DNA from: CAYYAQ01 sp964469555
Lineage (GTDB): Bacteria > Planctomycetota > UBA1135 > UBA2386
Length of the DNA stretch: 15,934 bases
Direction of reading: 5' to 3'
NCBI GenBank assembly: GCA_964469555.1
Contig: CAYYAQ010000118.1
Span: forward strand, 1 to 15,934
The notes under the pieces were generated by a model. The model searched no databases, had not been told where the DNA came from, and worked only from the letters and a program-made list of their open reading frames with translations. Shown here piece after piece: positions 14,319 through 15,934 of the stretch; position 1 is the first letter of the stretch, and each line of letters begins with the position of its first letter. The position numbers and the translations under genes are program-made.

Positions 14319-14369
14319 CCGGCGCCGGGACTGCCCTGCCACCGCGGTGATCCGCCGAGATCGGGCCCG
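14319..14369. promoter_or_regulatory. Three GC palindromes at 21-bp spacing upstream of the STAS operon
   Basis: CCGGCGCCGG (14319-14328), CACCGCGGTG (14340-14349) and CGGGCCCG (14362-14369) are perfect palindromes. Their centres are 14323.5, 14344.5 and 14365.5, exactly 21 bp apart, about two helical turns. They lie in the gap between the Myb-like gene and the STAS operon and could be an operator array. Short palindromes are common in GC-rich DNA, so this is tentative. Confidence 0.3.
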
Positions 14370-14391
14370 CTTATGCCAAAAATACCATCGA

Positions 14392-15078
14392 TCAATCGGT
14401 CCTGCGGTAGCGGGCGGCGACGTTTCGACGGCCCATTTCCTGCAGGACGGCGGGCGCCTTCTTCAAGCCAAGTTGATTGGCCTTGTTGGCCACACTTGCC
14501 ACAGAACGGCGCAGCCGTTGCGCCAGAACGAGGTTGAGCGTCGTCGGATAGAGGTCGCGCAAGAGCCGGATCTCGCCCGGACGCCATCGGGGCATGGGTT
14601 GGGTCGGATCCCCAGTGTGGGCCAGGAAACCCTTGTCCTTCGAGAGGCAGAGCTCCGCAGCCTTGGCACGGATCTGCCCAATCGACCGTGAGAGGCAGAC
14701 GACCAGGTCCTGGTCGGATCGTGATCCGTACAGCTTCTTCAGGAGACCGAGCTCCAGACGCTGCCATCGCCAATCCGTGCGGACGTTCGTGCGCAGGGAA
14801 TGCACGCGGGCCGACACATCAGCCGCGGGCCGACCAAGCACGAGGCACAGCGCCTTGAACTCGAGGATGCCGAATCCCTCGCGCAACCGCAGATCGTCGC
14901 CCGCGGTCCACCTGCGAGAGATAACCGTCGTCGCGAAGATCTCCCGTGCCTTGCGTTGCACGCTCGAGACAGAACGTCGCAGCAGACGCGCCACGCTCTC
15001 CTCCCGAGACTTCGGATAGAGGAATCGCAATCGTTCGAGATCGTGGGTCGACCAGTTACCGCGTTTGAGCCTTGTCAT
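14392..15078 (-). CDS. Protein of four Myb/SANT-like helix-turn-helix repeats
   Basis: A 228-aa basic protein made of four similar units at about 9-47, 57-95, 104-145 and 165-206. Each starts with a Trp followed by an acidic, leucine-rich helix, and most close with an RS-x-x-x-V/I-x-x-KA-like recognition helix. Examples are WSTHDLERLRFLYP with RRSVSSVQRKARE, WRWQRLELGLLKKLYG with SRSIGQIRAKAAEL, and WRPGEIRLLRDLYP with RRSVASVANKANQLGL. This resembles Myb/SANT or GcrA-like DNA-binding units. Repeat 2 is the most divergent (LGRPAADVSARVHSL). There is no other domain. AGGAGG lies 7 nt before the ATG and overlaps the enzyme I stop, so the two genes are translationally linked. It is probably a DNA-binding regulator; the target is unknown. 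Confidence 0.72.
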   Translation of the reverse strand: MTRLKRGNWSTHDLERLRFLYPKSREESVARLLRRSVSSVQRKAREIFATTVISRRWTAGDDLRLREGFGILEFKALCLVLGRPAADVSARVHSLRTNVRTDWRWQRLELGLLKKLYGSRSDQDLVVCLSRSIGQIRAKAAELCLSKDKGFLAHTGDPTQPMPRWRPGEIRLLRDLYPTTLNLVLAQRLRRSVASVANKANQLGLKKAPAVLQEMGRRNVAARYRRTD

Positions 15079-15085
15079 TGCAGTC

Positions 15086-15091
15086 CCTCCT
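15086..15091 (-). promoter_or_regulatory. Ribosome binding site of the Myb-like gene, overlapping the enzyme I stop
   Basis: A full AGGAGG on the minus strand, 7 nt before the ATG at 15078. Its first A is also the last base of the enzyme I TGA stop. Confidence 0.8.
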
Positions 15092-15934
15092 CACATCGAC
15101 GTTTCGCCCAGAAATTCTGACCATACGGCACGCGACTTCTCCTTGAGAAGCTCGCGAATCTCGTTGGCTGATGACATCGTTATCGCTTTCTTCGCGATCT
15201 CTTGGGCCTCTTCGATCGAAAAATTGCGGATCATCAGCTTCACTCGCGGCAGAAACACGGGCGCCATCGACAGTTCGCGAAAGCCCAATCCTACCAGGAG
15301 CATGGTGTAATAGTGGTCACCGGCGATCTCGCCGCAGATAGAAACCGGCTTGCCACTCGCCTCGACCGCGGTCGCGATCAGCTGCAGCGTGCGTATGACG
15401 GCGGGATGGTACGGATCGTAGAGCAAGGCAACCCGGGGATTATCCCGGTCGACGGCGAGAAGGTACTGCACGAGATCGTTCGTGCCCACTGACACGAAAT
15501 CGACGAACGGCAGGATCTGATCCAGTACGTACGCCGTCGCCGGAACCTCGACCATCACCCCGAACTCGATGTTCTTGTCGTGAGGAGTCTCCGAATCCGC
15601 CAGGTCCTCCAGCATCGTGTCGACGATCTCCCTGCAGCGACGCACCTCCTCGAGAGCGGTGACCATCGGCAACAGTATGCGGGCGTGACCGGACGCGCCC
15701 GCGCGGAGGATCGCGCGGATCTGCGTGTACAACATGTCGGGCCACGACAGGCTGATGCGCAATCCACGCCAACCGAGCACGGGGTTCCGCTCGTCAGGCG
15801 TCCTGAAGTACGGCAAGGGTTTGTCGCCGCCTATGTCCAGCGTCCGGAACGTGACGGGTTTGCCCTTCGCACCCTCCATCGCGCGCTCGTACATCTGCAC
15901 CTGCTCGTCTTCGGCGGGGAACTGCCGGCGCTCC
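15091..15934 (-). CDS. ptsI: Phosphoenolpyruvate-protein phosphotransferase (PTS enzyme I), C-terminal part
   Basis: The last 280 residues of enzyme I, open to the window edge; the N-terminal HPr-binding and phospho-histidine domains lie outside. Enzyme I takes phosphate from PEP and passes it to HPr. The PEP-binding TIM-barrel motifs are present: RTLDIGGDKPLPYF, NPVLGWRGLRISL, ILLPMVTALEEVR, GVMVEVPATA, SVGTNDLVQYLLAVDRDN and the catalytic-cysteine loop VSICGEIAGD. Short frames that appear to start at the GTG at 15900 are internal; the coding frame continues upstream through ERRQFPAEDEQ. The following gene is a Myb-like repeat protein rather than PTS components. A PtsP-type paralogue cannot be excluded without the N-terminus. 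Confidence 0.95.
   Translation of the reverse strand, partial: ERRQFPAEDEQVQMYERAMEGAKGKPVTFRTLDIGGDKPLPYFRTPDERNPVLGWRGLRISLSWPDMLYTQIRAILRAGASGHARILLPMVTALEEVRRCREIVDTMLEDLADSETPHDKNIEFGVMVEVPATAYVLDQILPFVDFVSVGTNDLVQYLLAVDRDNPRVALLYDPYHPAVIRTLQLIATAVEASGKPVSICGEIAGDHYYTMLLVGLGFRELSMAPVFLPRVKLMIRNFSIEEAQEIAKKAITMSSANEIRELLKEKSRAVWSEFLGETSM

Overview
The window is a 15.9 kb, GC-rich stretch of an uncultured or draft bacterial genome; a run of ten N at 2380-2389 marks a scaffold join. The gene content suggests an environmental didermic bacterium of the Planctomycetota or Myxococcota type. The clues are an MglA/MglB-type GTPase module, PATAN (DUF4388), TPR and PQQ-propeller proteins, a lysine-rich histone H1-like protein and several soluble signalling proteins. 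The phylum is an inference, because no rRNA or marker gene is present.

Layout. (1) 1-125, minus: start of a KAAKK-type histone H1-like protein, cut by the window edge. (2) 126-746: no convincing gene. (3) 747-7068, minus: a five-gene run. It encodes a PATAN-TPR-membrane-PEGA-propeller protein, a TPR protein with a C-terminal roadblock domain, a small roadblock protein interrupted by the gap, an MglA-family GTPase with an unusual basic linker and a C-terminal membrane helix, and an MglB-like roadblock protein. (4) 7246-12255, plus: a small TPR protein, a 14-bp tandem repeat, gcvT, gcvH, a LipM/LplA-type lipoyl-attachment enzyme, a frameshifted family-2 glycosyltransferase, a SAM methyltransferase and a double carboxymuconolactone-decarboxylase-fold protein. 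(5) 12280-14212, minus: a receiver, a PAS histidine kinase and a STAS protein. (6) 14392-15934, minus: a protein with four Myb/SANT-like helix-turn-helix repeats, directly downstream of the C-terminal part of PEP-protein phosphotransferase (enzyme I).

How the genes work together. The minus-strand cluster of 747-7068 is the most interesting part. A Ras-like GTPase that keeps the MglA catalytic residues (P-loop, R53, Q82, NKRD) is encoded with an MglB-like partner, two further roadblock proteins and a large protein predicted to cross the inner membrane, with a PATAN/TPR cytoplasmic part and a PEGA/beta-propeller periplasmic part. GTPase and scaffold would both be fixed to the membrane. I read this as a candidate membrane-anchored polarity or envelope-positioning module that differs from the soluble MglA/MglB switch. 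The plus-strand genes gcvT, gcvH and lipM form a glycine-cleavage and lipoylation block followed by a glycan/lipid modification pair. The STAS-kinase-receiver group is a compact soluble signalling unit.
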